Below are positions 1-11,540 of a stretch of 64,000 nucleotides of DNA, piece after piece (position 1 is the first letter of the stretch; every line of letters begins with the position of its first letter). Below the pieces are notes generated by a model. It worked only from the letters and a program-made list of their open reading frames with translations, was not told the origin of the DNA and searched no databases. This DNA is from Podospora comata. Taxonomy: Eukaryota > Ascomycota > Sordariomycetes > Sordariales > Podosporaceae. The stretch lies in NCBI GenBank assembly GCA_017354895.1, contig CP071496.1, positions 3,100,001-3,164,000 of the forward strand. The letters run 5' to 3'. Position numbers and translations under genes: made by a program.

Positions 1-2322
1 CAATAGCGTAGTAAGGGGCCCAGGGGTTGCCTCGAAGCGCTCACGAACTGAGTAGACAGAAAGAAGAGACGGCGCCAGCGGGAACAGCTGGTTTTGAAGA
101 AGGCGAAAAGGAGAAAAATTGGAGATGAGTCTTGGGAAAAAAAAACAAAAAATAACAACCTACCGTTCTCCTCGGCCGGAGCAACTTCCCCATAAGTGCC
201 GCATCTCACAGCCAAAATCTTTGGTAAAAGCAGTCTTTGGGGCGTTGGACCCTTGCTGCGATTCGAGGCTCGCGTTGATGGATGTCGATTGCGTGATTGT
301 GAGCTAACCGCATTTGGTGGAAATGTGGGGGGACTTGGAGGTTTGGGGATGTTGGTTTGTAATGCAGCACAGTCAGGGTTGGGGTTATACCTGACAAGAT
401 GTCTGTATCTCGTGGCGATGTCGGCTGTCGGTGCTGGTGATTGTTCGGCTTCTTTGACCGACAGCCGACCAGGCATAATTTGCTTTCGTTAGGACGATTT
501 CTTTGTAGGAAGAACCCACGAGATAGGATTAACAACGGCCTGTCTTGAACAGATCAAACGATCCATGTTCAACTGGTTGGAGACCTTGCGATGTCGCACT
601 CTAGCGGCAATGACGTGATCTCGGCGGCGAATGTGAGGTCTCGTGTGACTGTACTGGGGTGGAAATCCAAGAGACACGTTGATCTTGACGAAGAGAGTTT
701 CAATTCTGTCCTCTGTGGCCTCAATCATCTGTTGCTGCTTCAGATGGAGATGCCTTCATGGCGATGTGTCGTTGACAGGAAATGTGTGCCAGACAGCATG
801 TCCCTGGCCCCTCCATCTCTTGGCATGCGGGTTGTCCACTGTCAGGCGGGGCACGTTTTTGATGTGGGGTAATGCCATTCTGCGGGGGAGTGGGCATCAT
901 CTGCTCTCCTCACTATCGCAGCACAGCATGACGGTGATGGTGATGGTAAGACAATATGGAAACAATCTACCTGGATGCTGTGCCTGTGAAATAGAAACAG
1001 TCTGATATTCCACCACAATCATCGCCGGGAACACCATCGCCTTCCAGATGCATTTCCGTCCAACCTGATGTCTCATCCCATCACCACATGGCAATTGTAA
1101 AGATAGCTCGGAAGAATGCAGAAATAGGTATCTTGCGGAGCCGGGAAGGTAGCACACCACCGCAGCTTCGGATATGGCACCCGGCTTGGAAATGGAAACA
1201 TCAGTTCAAGACGTCGAGGTCCCGAGAGCCATATGCTTATCGGGACGGCAAACAATCCCATGCGTCGCTGATTCCGATTTCACACTTCCCGGTTCGGCAG
1301 CAAAGCCTGCGACTTTTGTGCGGCGCGCTGTGCCAATCAACTGCATAAGGCCCCGGCTGCCGCAAGAACGTCTCTGTCAAAATGCAAGCCACAAACAGCG
1401 CCCATCAATTGTAGATGGCCTTGGCGTTGTCAGCACCCGACGACATGTCTTCCAACTTCGAGACTCTTCCGAGAAGATGTGCCCGGGTCCCATTCAATGA
1501 GTAATTCTGCCACGAGAATGACAGGCCCAGACTGACGGAAGATGGGGAACAAAGACAGCCATGATGATGGACACGGTCGGTAGGTGCCGGACAGGGGCCG
1601 TGTCTCCGGTGATGCTCTCTGACCCCGATCCGATGCCTACAAAGATAAACTTCAACATGTTGGACAGGTATCTCGGTTGCCAATGGCTGCTGTGGAGCCG
1701 GCTGGCTGGGTGGTGCATCAGATCGAAGATGGAAGGCGTGGTCGACTGCAGTCCCGCGAGTCTCCAAAGTCTTGCGCAAAAGCGTGCCGCCACAACGACA
1801 GGTTGCAGGGTGACTCTATCGACTGCGTCAATTGTGCGGAAAGTCAGCCAGCCAGTTGACAAATCTGATGGCTGCATCAGCGCCCGCCACTCGACCCCTT
1901 TGCTCAGGTTTTTATCTTTGCAATCTGTTCATATCTGCTTGAGCTTGCCTCTCACAGCTCATCTTGTCGCCCGGCGTACACCACCAGGCGCAAGCACTCC
2001 GAACTACTTGTACTGGGTACATTCCAGCCTGACGACGACCTGTTTCCGGCATCTTCTCGGCCACAGCCCGAACAGGACACTTGTGTGCAGGTTTTGACAA
2101 CCTTGGCGAGTTCAGGCTATATCGCGCTTCTGCTCGCCAGAGGTCCGCACTTCCTATAACGGCAAGTATTAATATACCGCCGTTGCCCATCACCACTCAC
2201 ATCCCTACTGGCCGTTGCCCAAGGCTCGGCATCAGGTAGCCGACGGACGACAGCCTACCGTTGATACATCATCGAGTCACCCACCGTCGTTGTACCCGGC
2301 AGACAAGCCCAATCTATCCGCC
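1..2322. other. Intergenic region upstream of the copper ATPase
   Basis: No convincing gene was found on either strand. Several overlapping reading frames of 60-180 codons exist (for example 1561-2097 plus and 1405-1877 minus), but they shadow each other, have no recognisable domain and lack protein-like composition. The last 150 nt before the ATPase start are pyrimidine-rich with short A/T patches, as expected for a fungal core promoter and 5' leader. The far left could hold the promoter or 5' exon of a gene lying off the edge; this cannot be judged from the window. Confidence 0.5.
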
Positions 2323-5300
2323 ATGGCACCCACCAGCGGCACGCCTGCGCCCGCCTTGCCGACTGAGACTGCCACGACCTCGTTCCTCCTCGCAAACCTG
2401 CACTGTCCCACCTGTGTCTCGACTATAAAGACTGTCTTACAAGAGTATGGCAGCAACATCGTCAAATGGGTTTCACCGAACATCGTTACGTCCGTGGTCA
2501 CTGTTGAGCACAGTCCAGCCGCCTCCCTCCAGCACATGCATAAGCTGCTCGAGGAGAACGGCTTCGAGGTATGCGGTGTCACAACATCGTCTGGTAGCAT
2601 CTCGGATCTCGACATGGGTATGGAAATGGGAGACCTCAACCCCTACGGAGAGGGAAGCTCCTCTCAGAATGAGCCGTCCGGTTCCGCACTGGCCCGATGG
2701 ATGAACCCTTTTCGACCCCTTGCCTCGAAACCCGAGAAAGTAAAGGCCCATCTTCAAAACTGCGCGCACTGCCAAAACTCGAAGGAGCATGAACTGGAAG
2801 AAATGCACCATATCGAGAGCCTCGTTCCCGTGCAGACAAACACGAATCGTACCAGCTTGTCTGTCATCCAGGAAAAGAATCCACACACCTTTGTCGCGAT
2901 CGAAAGTGCCGACGCCTTGTCACCACAGCCAATATGGAGAGCCACCCTTGCCGTTGGAGGGATGACCTGTGGAGCTTGCGTCAACATGATATCGGAAGGG
3001 CTGAAGCAATACGACTGGATCTCCAAGACCACTGTCAATCTTCTCAACAACAGCGCCATTGTTGATTTGACAGAACCAAATCGAACAGACAACCTGGTCC
3101 GAGTTATCGAAGAACTGGGATACGAGACCACACTCAGCCAAGTAGTTGTTGTCCAACCAAACAAGCGGAAAAACAAGTCGGACACATGGCAAGCTACAGT
3201 GGCCATCGGCGGGATGACTTGTGCATCCTGCACCAAAGGGATCACGGAGGGCTTGAAGAAGCTGGATTGGATCGATGATGTTGCGGTCAACCTGCTCTCC
3301 AACAGCGCCACGGTTAAGTTCCATGGTCAGCACAACGCGTCGAGGATCGTTGAGGCTATCGAAGAGCTAGGGTTTGACGCAGTTGCTGACAGCGTGATCA
3401 GCTTGGGTGAGAAAGAGACAGAACACAACGAAAGAGCGGTGGAGATCAGGATAAATGGTTTACATTGCGATCTTTGTCCAGCACGGGTGGTAAACTGTCT
3501 TGGTGGATTTCGACGTCAGCTTGAGATCAACAACCCCCCCACTCGTTCTCGGCCTGTCATTAGGGTCACCTACGTCCCTGACGCCCCTTTTTTCACAGTC
3601 CGACAAATCCTCGCGGCCATCGACGCCAGCGACCCCGGCTTCAGGGCATCCATTTACCATCCTCCCTCCTTGGAAGAAAGATCCAAGCTGATCCAACGAA
3701 AGCACCAGAGGGCCATCTTATACCGGGTGATCTTCACCGGCCTCGTCTGCATCCCCACCTTTGTCATTGGCATCGTCTACATGATGCTGATTCCCCACGA
3801 AAAGGCGCACACTCTCATGAAACCCTGGACCTCCGGTATCAACCGGGCCCAAATCGCGCTCTTCATCCTCGCCACCCCAGTCTACTTTGGCGCCGCCGAT
3901 GTCTTCCACAGGAGCGCCGTCAAGGAAATCGCCACGCTATGGCGCCGCGGCAGCAGAGTGCCGATTCTGAAGCGCTTCTACAAATTTGGCAGCATGAATA
4001 CACTCATGTCGCTTGGCACGTCGGTGGCCTACTTTGCGTCGGTTGCTCAGATGATTGCTGCTGCAGCAAGCCGTGCTACCGAGACGCATGATGGGAACTT
4101 TTACTATGATACTGTGGTGTTTTTGACTTTCTTCTTGCTGCTGGGGAGGTACATTGAGAGTTATAGCAAGAAGAGGACGGGAGATGCGGTGGAGCTACTG
4201 GGGAGGCTGAGGCCTACTACGGCGATATTAGTCAGCGGGTTTGGGTCCGAGAAGGAAGAGGATGAGGTTGTCAAGGCGGATTTGCTTGACTTTGGGGATG
4301 TGGTCAGGGTGCCACATGGGGCGTCCCCGCCGAGCGATGGCGTGGTGATTGGTGGGGAGAGTAGCTTTGATGAGTCGAGTTTGACGGGGGAGTCGAGGCT
4401 GGTGAAGAAGGGGGCGGGGGATCGGGTCTTTTCGGGGACGGTCAATAAGGGGTCGTCGATTCTGGTGAGGATTACAGGGGTGGCGGGCAAGTCGTTGCTG
4501 GATCAGATTGTCAATGTGGTGAGGGAGGGGCAGACGAAGCAGGCCAAGATTGAGAGAGTGGCGGATTATCTGACTTCGTACTTCGTGCCCGCCATCACGG
4601 CTTTTGCGATTTTGACGTGGATTGTCTGGTTTTCGTTGGGGTATGGGGGTAGGCTGCCAGAGCACTTTCTGAGCAAGACTACAGGAGGGTGGATTGCGTT
4701 CAGCCTCCAGTTTGCAATCGCCGTGTTTGTGGTGGCTTGTCCTTGTGGTCTCGGGCTTGCGGCTCCGACGGCAATTTTCGTTGGGAGTGGATTGGCGGCG
4801 AATCATGGCATTTTGGCCAAGGGAGGTGGTGAGGCTTTTGAGAAGGCGAGCCGGATCGACTGTGTGGTTTTTGACAAGACGGGAACCTTGACGACGGGAG
4901 GGGAGCCCAAGATTACCGACGCTGAGATCTACGGTGAGGGAACACCGGAGAAGAGTACCTTTTTGGCTGCTTTGAAGGGTGTCGAGGAGAATAGCAGCCA
5001 TCCGATTGCCAAGGCGATTATCACATTCTGCACCATCAACAAGGAGCTGCCCCAGGTCACAGCCGACAATCTACAGGAGCTTCCTGGGAAGGGCATGAAG
5101 GCGATGTGCCAGGCTGCTACTCCTGAGGCTTCATTTGAGCTGATCGTTGGCAACGAGGCTTTGATGAAGGACTTTGGTGTCGTGATCTCACCCGAAACTT
5201 CACAGAGTCTTGAGAGGTGGACGACGGAGGCCAAGTCTATCGCTCTGGCTGCCACCAAGTTGCCCTCTTCCGGTTGGACACTCGCTGCCGCTCTCTCCAT

Positions 5301-5952
5301 CTCGGATCCCGTTCGCCCGGAAGCCAAGGTTGTCATCGCCGCTCTTCAAGAGTCTGGCACACGCGTCTGGATGCTGTCCGGTGACAATCCTACCACCGCC
5401 ACCGCCGTCGCCCGACAACTCGGGATCCCCGCAGACCAAGTCATCGCCGGCGTCCTCCCAGCGGGAAAAGCCGACCAGATCAGGTACCTCCAGTCCACCG
5501 TCAAGGCCCGCAGGGGTACAAACTCCGAGTCCTCCACTGAACGCGCCATGATCGCCATGGTAGGAGATGGCATCAACGACAGCCCCGCCCTCGCCACAGC
5601 CGACGTGGGCATCGCCATCGGCTCAGGCTCAGACGTAGCCATCAGCAGCGCCGACTTTGTGCTTGTCAAGTCGGACCTCAAGACGGTGGTGACGCTGCTG
5701 GATCTGTCGAGGGTGGTGTTTAGGAGGATCAAGTTCAATTTTGGGTGGGCGATTGTGTACAACACGGTCATGATCCCGGTGGCGGCGGGGGTGTTTTATC
5801 CGATTGTGAGCCAGGGGAAGCATGTTAGTCTGGACCCTGCGTGGGCGGCGTTGGCGATGGCGTTGAGTAGTATTAGTGTCGTGTTGAGTTCTTTGGCGTT
5901 GAGGTGGAGGTGGTTGGGGTTTAGGGAGAGGAGGTTTGTTGTTGGGGAGTAG
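2323..5952 (+). CDS. CCC2: Copper-transporting P1B-type ATPase (Ccc2/ATP7 family)
   Basis: Predicted Cu(I) pump of a late secretory compartment, 1209 residues, single exon. The start is the first ATG of the frame and sits in the context CCGCCATGGC. Four heavy-metal-associated modules carry CxxC pairs: C28/C31 (LHCPTC), C216/C219 (GMTCGAC), C300/C303 (GMTCASC) and C382/C385 (LHCDLC). P-type ATPase hallmarks follow: TGES at 688-691 (actuator loop), the intramembrane CPC motif at 806-808, the phosphorylated Asp851 in DKTGT, the HP pair at 893-894 of the nucleotide domain, and GDGIND at about 1081-1086. Hydrophobic helices lie before and after these domains. The family transports copper into the trans-Golgi to load cuproenzymes such as multicopper oxidases. 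A further CxxC followed by a His/Glu-rich stretch lies between modules 1 and 2. The assignment is firm; the exact compartment is inferred from family. Confidence 0.96.
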   Translation: MAPTSGTPAPALPTETATTSFLLANLHCPTCVSTIKTVLQEYGSNIVKWVSPNIVTSVVTVEHSPAASLQHMHKLLEENGFEVCGVTTSSGSISDLDMGMEMGDLNPYGEGSSSQNEPSGSALARWMNPFRPLASKPEKVKAHLQNCAHCQNSKEHELEEMHHIESLVPVQTNTNRTSLSVIQEKNPHTFVAIESADALSPQPIWRATLAVGGMTCGACVNMISEGLKQYDWISKTTVNLLNNSAIVDLTEPNRTDNLVRVIEELGYETTLSQVVVVQPNKRKNKSDTWQATVAIGGMTCASCTKGITEGLKKLDWIDDVAVNLLSNSATVKFHGQHNASRIVEAIEELGFDAVADSVISLGEKETEHNERAVEIRINGLHCDLCPARVVNCLGGFRRQLEINNPPTRSRPVIRVTYVPDAPFFTVRQILAAIDASDPGFRASIYHPPSLEERSKLIQRKHQRAILYRVIFTGLVCIPTFVIGIVYMMLIPHEKAHTLMKPWTSGINRAQIALFILATPVYFGAADVFHRSAVKEIATLWRRGSRVPILKRFYKFGSMNTLMSLGTSVAYFASVAQMIAAAASRATETHDGNFYYDTVVFLTFFLLLGRYIESYSKKRTGDAVELLGRLRPTTAILVSGFGSEKEEDEVVKADLLDFGDVVRVPHGASPPSDGVVIGGESSFDESSLTGESRLVKKGAGDRVFSGTVNKGSSILVRITGVAGKSLLDQIVNVVREGQTKQAKIERVADYLTSYFVPAITAFAILTWIVWFSLGYGGRLPEHFLSKTTGGWIAFSLQFAIAVFVVACPCGLGLAAPTAIFVGSGLAANHGILAKGGGEAFEKASRIDCVVFDKTGTLTTGGEPKITDAEIYGEGTPEKSTFLAALKGVEENSSHPIAKAIITFCTINKELPQVTADNLQELPGKGMKAMCQAATPEASFELIVGNEALMKDFGVVISPETSQSLERWTTEAKSIALAATKLPSSGWTLAAALSISDPVRPEAKVVIAALQESGTRVWMLSGDNPTTATAVARQLGIPADQVIAGVLPAGKADQIRYLQSTVKARRGTNSESSTERAMIAMVGDGINDSPALATADVGIAIGSGSDVAISSADFVLVKSDLKTVVTLLDLSRVVFRRIKFNFGWAIVYNTVMIPVAAGVFYPIVSQGKHVSLDPAWAALAMALSSISVVLSSLALRWRWLGFRERRFVVGE

Positions 5953-7919
5953 AGGAATGGTGTAAGAAGGGGGGAGAAAGAGAAGAGAAAGAGAAAATTA
6001 CACATAGGTGGAATGATACCCTTGGTACAAATGGAGAGTTTTAATTTCTTATGGGCTAGGTTCTGGGTTTGGGAAGGGGTTTGGAGGCTTTAAACGAGCG
6101 GACTGTAGTCGGATAGCGTGAAATTGCGATGTTTTTTTAATGTTTCTGCAGGTGATGTAGGTCTTGGTAGCAAATTGGACTTGGATTGTACTCGGCAGTT
6201 CAGAATGGATAACGGGGGTTATAATGCGCTGCGTGTGGTATAGATCTGGAGTCTGTTGGGCTCAACCTTTTCCTTGACAAGGTCGGATCTCGATATATTC
6301 GACTTAATATCCCTTTCTATCAGTCTAAGCGTCTTGAAATATGAGGCCCAATATCTCTTCTATGAATCCCAACTTGTCTCGTTATCTGTCCGAGATTGCA
6401 TACCTGGGTATGTGCATTAACCGTAAAGCCAGACAGCTTCAGGCACGTACAGAAGAGTATACCCAACAAGCCTAGAGACATTGCACATAACCCAGCCATC
6501 CCTCTGCTTGACCACTTTCTCTTCTCTCTCTCTCAGCCTTCCCAACTCCTTCAACCGGTCTCACCCACACAGGCGCTCCGGTTGGTAATTAACAGCGCTC
6601 GGGAGCGGGCGCGGGCAAGACCAGACCAGACCAGAACATGCGACGAGCCTGAGGACCTTTTACTACCTCGGTACTTGTTGCCAACCTGAGGTCAGAAAGA
6701 ACCATCAGCTCGCAGACGTCCAACCAGTCAGTTGTTGCTGCCCCAGCATGGCGCTGTTCCCTGGAATGGGCTGGGCACAACTGCATCTGTTTCCCCCAGT
6801 CTATAAATGTGTGGAGCGGCTGCTCTCCATCCCTCTGCTGTGCTCCGGAAGCGATTGGCCGAGCATAGGTAGGGAGAACGAGACAGGCCCATGCCGGAGG
6901 GAGATACAGTGCACGGCTCCCAGCCCATTTCAACACTGACCGCAACGACTGCGTTGCTTTGGTGATTCCCCAAGGCGAGAGAACTACTACTATCAGCCAT
7001 GGACAAGTCTACGCTCGCATTGTTTGTCCCCCCTCTCCTTCATAGCTCACCTGCTGATATATCATTTGACGCGCGAGTGTGGGGTGGAGAAACTGGAAAC
7101 ACGATAAGTTTTGGCTGTTCTCGAATGGAGGTTGAACCCTTTTTGAAGGGATGGGGGCAGGAAGGGTTTAGTTTGATTCGATGAGGATTAATTAGTGCTG
7201 GGGGAGATAAGCCCGGGGGGGGGGTGATGTCGTTCTGGCTGTGTTGGTTTAGAGTAGGTGTGTAAGGTCGGGAGAGAGGGGGAGAGATGGTTTACGTGTT
7301 CAGGAACTGGATGGGGGTTGTATTTGATGGGGATAGGTGGGGTTTGGGCAATGGGGAGTTAATGTTGTTGAGTTGGATGGTGGTGGTATTTGATATAACT
7401 GTGTAAAGTCTGGGTGATGGGAAGTTTGGCGTCTTGGGGGAATCAGGACTGTGACTATTGTATAACGGCAGATGTCTATATGATACTTGTCGTGTTAATA
7501 GTCTTGGTTAGGTGAATAGAAGGGATGTTAAATAGGGTGTATGAGCTAGGGACGTAAGGAGGTTTTAAGTTTGATTCTAGACTTTGAACGATGAACTGTG
7601 ATCAAATGGTAGGTGTCACGAATGGACATGTAGGAGATTTCGAAATCTTTAAGACAGCTACTTCCATGTTTGCAAAGTCTCGGCCAGTGAAATTTGGAGA
7701 CGAAAGCCCGATTTACATTTGAATTATATATGATATATCAGCAGCTTATAGGTCAGACACTTATTTCATTGCATGGCAGCATGGGCATAGCGCGAAGCAG
7801 AGCTTAAAGAACACACCCAACATCTAGGCTTAACTACAACTGTCCATAAATGCGTCAGCTCCTCCCGTTTCATCATGTTTCCAGCGCCATAAGCATAGGT
7901 GGACTCCGACATCCGCCCC
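5953..7919. other. Intergenic region between ATPase and polyQ protein
   Basis: About 2 kb with no supportable gene. The first 150 nt are probably ATPase 3' UTR. The middle (7190-7450) is G/T-rich on the plus strand, including an eleven-base G run near 7210; the right part (7450-7760) is A/T-rich. The gene to the right is on the minus strand, so both flanking genes end here (convergent). Confidence 0.5.
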
Positions 7920-8591
7920 TCAAGCCCAGAAATCCCCCTTCTCCTCATCCGAATCAACATCAGACTCCGCATCAACCACAAACCCCCCTTCCCCATCATC
8001 CGCACCCATAATCTCGTCAAACTTCCTCAAACAATTTCTAGCTGTCAAATCCGCCGTGGCATCCCTGACACGCACGATAGACGATCTGATGTCCGACCTA
8101 CGGACCTGGTCCTCGAATACAGCTGTCCAGCGGTCCCAGATCTCATTTACACGTCGTAAACACGCTTCTCTCTCTTTGGGGAACGCTTCTGCTCGTTCCC
8201 TCCACGCGCGCGCCTCATGCCTGATTCCTGATCGTAGGTACTCGTCATACTCGGCCCAGTCTGTCCTTCGTGGCCAGCGACCTGTGTGTTTTCTAGTTTG
8301 TTGGGGTGCTGGGCCAGGGATTTGTGTCCTTGGTCGGGTGCTTCTAGTAACAGTGCGTTGGGGGGCTGCGAATGAAGACTGCCGATGCTGCTGCTGCTGC
8401 TGCTGCTGCTGCTGAGAGAGACTATTCTGGGCGTTGTCTGCCCGGTTGGGTGAGTATGTATGATGGGAGACGGTGCTGACTCTCACGGTAGATGGTGGTG
8501 GGGGAATGACACCACCAGAGAGTGCGGTGGCTTGGTTTAGAGGGTTGGTGGTGGGCGAACCCGCGACGGTGTTGACGGTTGATGAAGACAT
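7920..8591 (-). CDS. Hypothetical polyQ-containing protein
   Basis: Not recognised. A 223-residue single-exon frame from the ATG in context CAACATGTC; an upstream in-frame ATG at about 8657 would add 22 residues. The N-terminal half is low-complexity (Ser/Thr/Pro/Gln) with about nine consecutive Gln encoded by a CTG/CAG microsatellite. The C-terminal half (about residues 115-200) is charged and probably helical, rich in Arg, Glu and Trp (motifs TDWAEYDEYLRSG and RRVNEIWDRWTAVFEDQVRR). The tail is acidic (AESDVDSDEEKGDFWA). Normal codon use and a compositionally coherent helical core support a real gene. It lies at the edge of the AT-rich island. Function unknown. Confidence 0.65.
   Translation of the reverse strand: MSSSTVNTVAGSPTTNPLNQATALSGGVIPPPPSTVRVSTVSHHTYSPNRADNAQNSLSQQQQQQQQQHRQSSFAAPQRTVTRSTRPRTQIPGPAPQQTRKHTGRWPRRTDWAEYDEYLRSGIRHEARAWRERAEAFPKEREACLRRVNEIWDRWTAVFEDQVRRSDIRSSIVRVRDATADLTARNCLRKFDEIMGADDGEGGFVVDAESDVDSDEEKGDFWA
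8388..8414. repeat. (CTG)9 microsatellite in the polyQ gene
   Basis: Nine uninterrupted CTG triplets on the plus strand, read as CAG (Gln) in the minus-strand gene. The repeat stays in frame and is likely length-polymorphic. Confidence 0.95.
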
Positions 8592-11033
8592 GTTGAAGAC
8601 CTTTTGTGGGAGACAACGATGGAAGTGTTCCGAATGCTGAACTGGAGGGGTCAACATTTTTGAACTTTTAGAGGGAATGATGCATTGTTCCAGGTATTTC
8701 TCTTAAGCTTAGACATGAATTTAGGTTGTGAGTCTGTGACGAAGTTTTTGCAAGCCTCTGAACTTTATTATCTGAAAGTCCGGCCAAGATGTGCTCCAGT
8801 TTTCTGACATTTCTGACGATTGGGCTTGTGGCTATTTGGTAGGCTCACAGACACTCCTTTCCACAACAAATTCCATGCAGCGAGTTCCAGAGCTGGAAAA
8901 CTTTGTCACGAAAGCCATGTCTATTACTCTATTGATGTCATTCCAATCCTTGGCGCTTTCCCAACATGGTGAGATTGCTCTATCATGAATCAAATCGCTC
9001 CTGCCCTCCTCCTAAAGCCCCAAGAAGCGATTAGCAAATGGCTTGGCCTATTTATCAAGTAAACTCCGGCATACGACTGGAAGTCTTAACTCCAAACTCG
9101 ACGCAAGACTTCATGCTCCTCATCATCTGTTTCGGACTCCTGCTACCAAGCAACAAGCGCAAAAGACACCATCGTCCAATATGAACTGGACTCCCGGCGA
9201 ACGTCCAATGGAGCCCGCGACTGAGGAGGTCTCGACATTTCGGCCATACGACTAGAAACAACGATTAAATCAGAAAAGGAGCGGACCATTAGGATCGGTT
9301 TCTGGGGGGGAGCTCAACGTTGATGATGAATGTACGCCGCGTCGATAAGAACGTTGATACTCGTCGCTAGCACTGTGTTTGAGTCTGGCTAATTCACCAC
9401 GCCCTACCAAGCGATGGCCGAACCCGGACGATGCTGGGAGGGCATTATTGGACGGGACGGTATCATGTGACCGAAGGGCATTATGTAACTAGAGGGCTCC
9501 GTGATAGAATGTTTTTTTTTTACCTGATTTGGGATTTGAAGTGAGAGAGAAAACAATAGAGAGGGGAGGTCGCGTGATGCAAGAGTAGGTGGGAGAACAA
9601 AGGTCTAGTCCAACAAAGGGCAGACAGACTTGCGCGCAAACCAGGAATTGATTGCTCCGCGTGGCCACGACCACTTGCGGTGTGATGCACGGCGGGCAGC
9701 AGGGTAGTTTGTTATGGAAAATACGGCGCACGTAATTTCTGAATCGATGTTTGGTTCCAAATCAGAGTAAAAGCATCAACAGACGACCTCGAAGTGGCAT
9801 TTCATGTGGCGTTTAAAGTTTTTGTTTCCGGTCAAGTGGCGCCCAAAGCCTAATATCAGGACCAAAGATACCTACATATTGATATGCTTCATCAACACCA
9901 ACTTATGTCTGACAGTCAGTCCAACAGGCAATACATATCTGCAGGAAGGACTGCGCTGGCGTCAGCTCATCTTTATGTGAGTCTTGGGTCAAGCTGCGTC
10001 TCCTTCCTCAGAAAATACCGGCCATTCAACCTGCGTGACAGACTGAGCGCGCTCATGAGTGCTAACCAGATTCGAACGGGCACAAGGGGGAGTCTGAATC
10101 TGGGTGTGTCGCGAATTGCACTGTATCCTGCAATCATAATCTCAATGTTCGAATATGCCGCATCAGTATAGCTTTTGATGTCAAGCAATGCGCTGGCTAC
10201 TTTTATTTCCCTCTACTCCTGCAGATTTCTCCCTATATATATCCTTGTAGTCGAATAGTCGCTGTGGCTCTGATGACCTTCTATTACTCTCGGGATTCTG
10301 GCATGGTATGCTAACTTGATCAGAAACTTAATCGCTCTATCCGGCATATATGCAAGGTTTCAACTTTCAAAGAATTAGAAACGGTATCTGAAAATATATT
10401 TCATCAACCGAATATTCTTCCCCGACTCAATATCGGTATCAGACTCGTCGAAGCTCTGGATAAACATGAGGTCTAAGGAGATGTGAGGCTCTATCTTTGA
10501 ACCCAAAGTAGGTTCGAGACCTATCGGCGCTGACCTGTGGGGATACGGTGGATAGTATGTTCGTCACAGATGCGATCTTTTATACCATAGAACTGGATTG
10601 TAAGTGTGTTTCGTACGTGAAATCAAAATGTGATCTTTTGACATGCTACCTAATATCTTTTCCTCGTGGAAACCTACCCCTAAACTAGCAAGGTAACGCT
10701 AGCCCTACAGAATTGATTCTGATTAATTTGATAAGGTTTACACACCCCTGAACTGGAGGTCCCCAAGGTCCAGAGGTTTCTGTCCGTAATGCTTCCTTTT
10801 CCCAAACGGACTTCCACAGGGGTTGATCTGCTCTATAAGAACACACAATACACTTTTGCCCCTCCTGAATCTAGCCGTATTCCGCGCCTTTTGAGAATCC
10901 AAGTGACCAAGATACCACAGCCTCGTAAGCATTTCCAGGAGTAAACAGATGGATCGCGGCCTAGGTTGAAGAATTAGCAACGACATGGAACGTAATGGTT
11001 GGCAAGCTTTGACTAACTCCTGTCCATGGCGCT

Positions 11034-11175
11034 CTAAAAGACTGACTCCGCCTCCGAGTCGGAGATGTCGACGTAATTGTCTTCCCCTCCAACCAGGATG
11101 GAATCAAACAATTCGCCACTCATCAATTCACTCTCGAGCAGGACGAGCCCGATGGAGCTATGTCTGCTCTGAATT
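11034..11175 (-). pseudogene. Mini-gene remnant, copy A (last exon ending SDSEAESVF)
   Basis: A 46-codon open stretch ending in TAG, preceded by a strong intron end: a TACTAAC branch-like motif, then TTCGCAG. The encoded tail contains EDNYVDISDSEAESVF. It aligns without gaps over all 46 residues to the last exon of copy B, 370 to 500 nt away on the same strand, with about 22 identical residues, most of them in the last 18. No matching first exon was found upstream of copy A, so it is either a truncated duplicate or the terminal exon of an undetected gene. Function unknown. The paralogy is seen directly; calling it a pseudogene is inference. Confidence 0.5.
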
Positions 11176-11540
11176 CTGCGAACAGTTAGTATAAGCAACT
11201 TGCAGGGGATGCCAAGGTACGGTGCGTCATGCTAGTATAGGTTCACCAGTTGTCATTCATAAAGATGCCCAGGAAAAGTTCCAATCGCGACTTTTAATCT
11301 CGATATACCAGCATGACCTACTCGAAATCACTTGCGGTGCATTATCTTGTCATTCTGTTACCTAAACCTCCCCGCCCTTCGTCTCAATACATGTAGGAAT
11401 TGACTACGAGCTGCCCTTCCTCCCACAAATGCTTGTCCTGTTCCACATGGTTTTATACTTCACATGTTCAGAAGAAACTTAGCGACTGTATGTAAAGAAA
11501 TCGCTGGAATCAGCCTGTACTTGCGACTGTTGGCGGGACG

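Noticed and set aside
1494-2097. Overlapping frames on both strands (127-178 codons)
   Set aside because: Non-protein-like composition (many Cys, Arg, His), mutual overlap and no homology recognised.
4228-5001. Minus-strand frame of 257 codons inside the copper ATPase
   Set aside because: Antisense shadow of conserved ATPase domains.
9055-9261. Short open frames on both strands at about 9.05-9.26 kb
   Set aside because: They overlap each other, have no splice context or domain, and lie in the decayed island.
10441-10560. AGGTTCGAGACC resembling a tRNA B box
   Set aside because: No A box at suitable distance and no acceptor stem; treated as chance.
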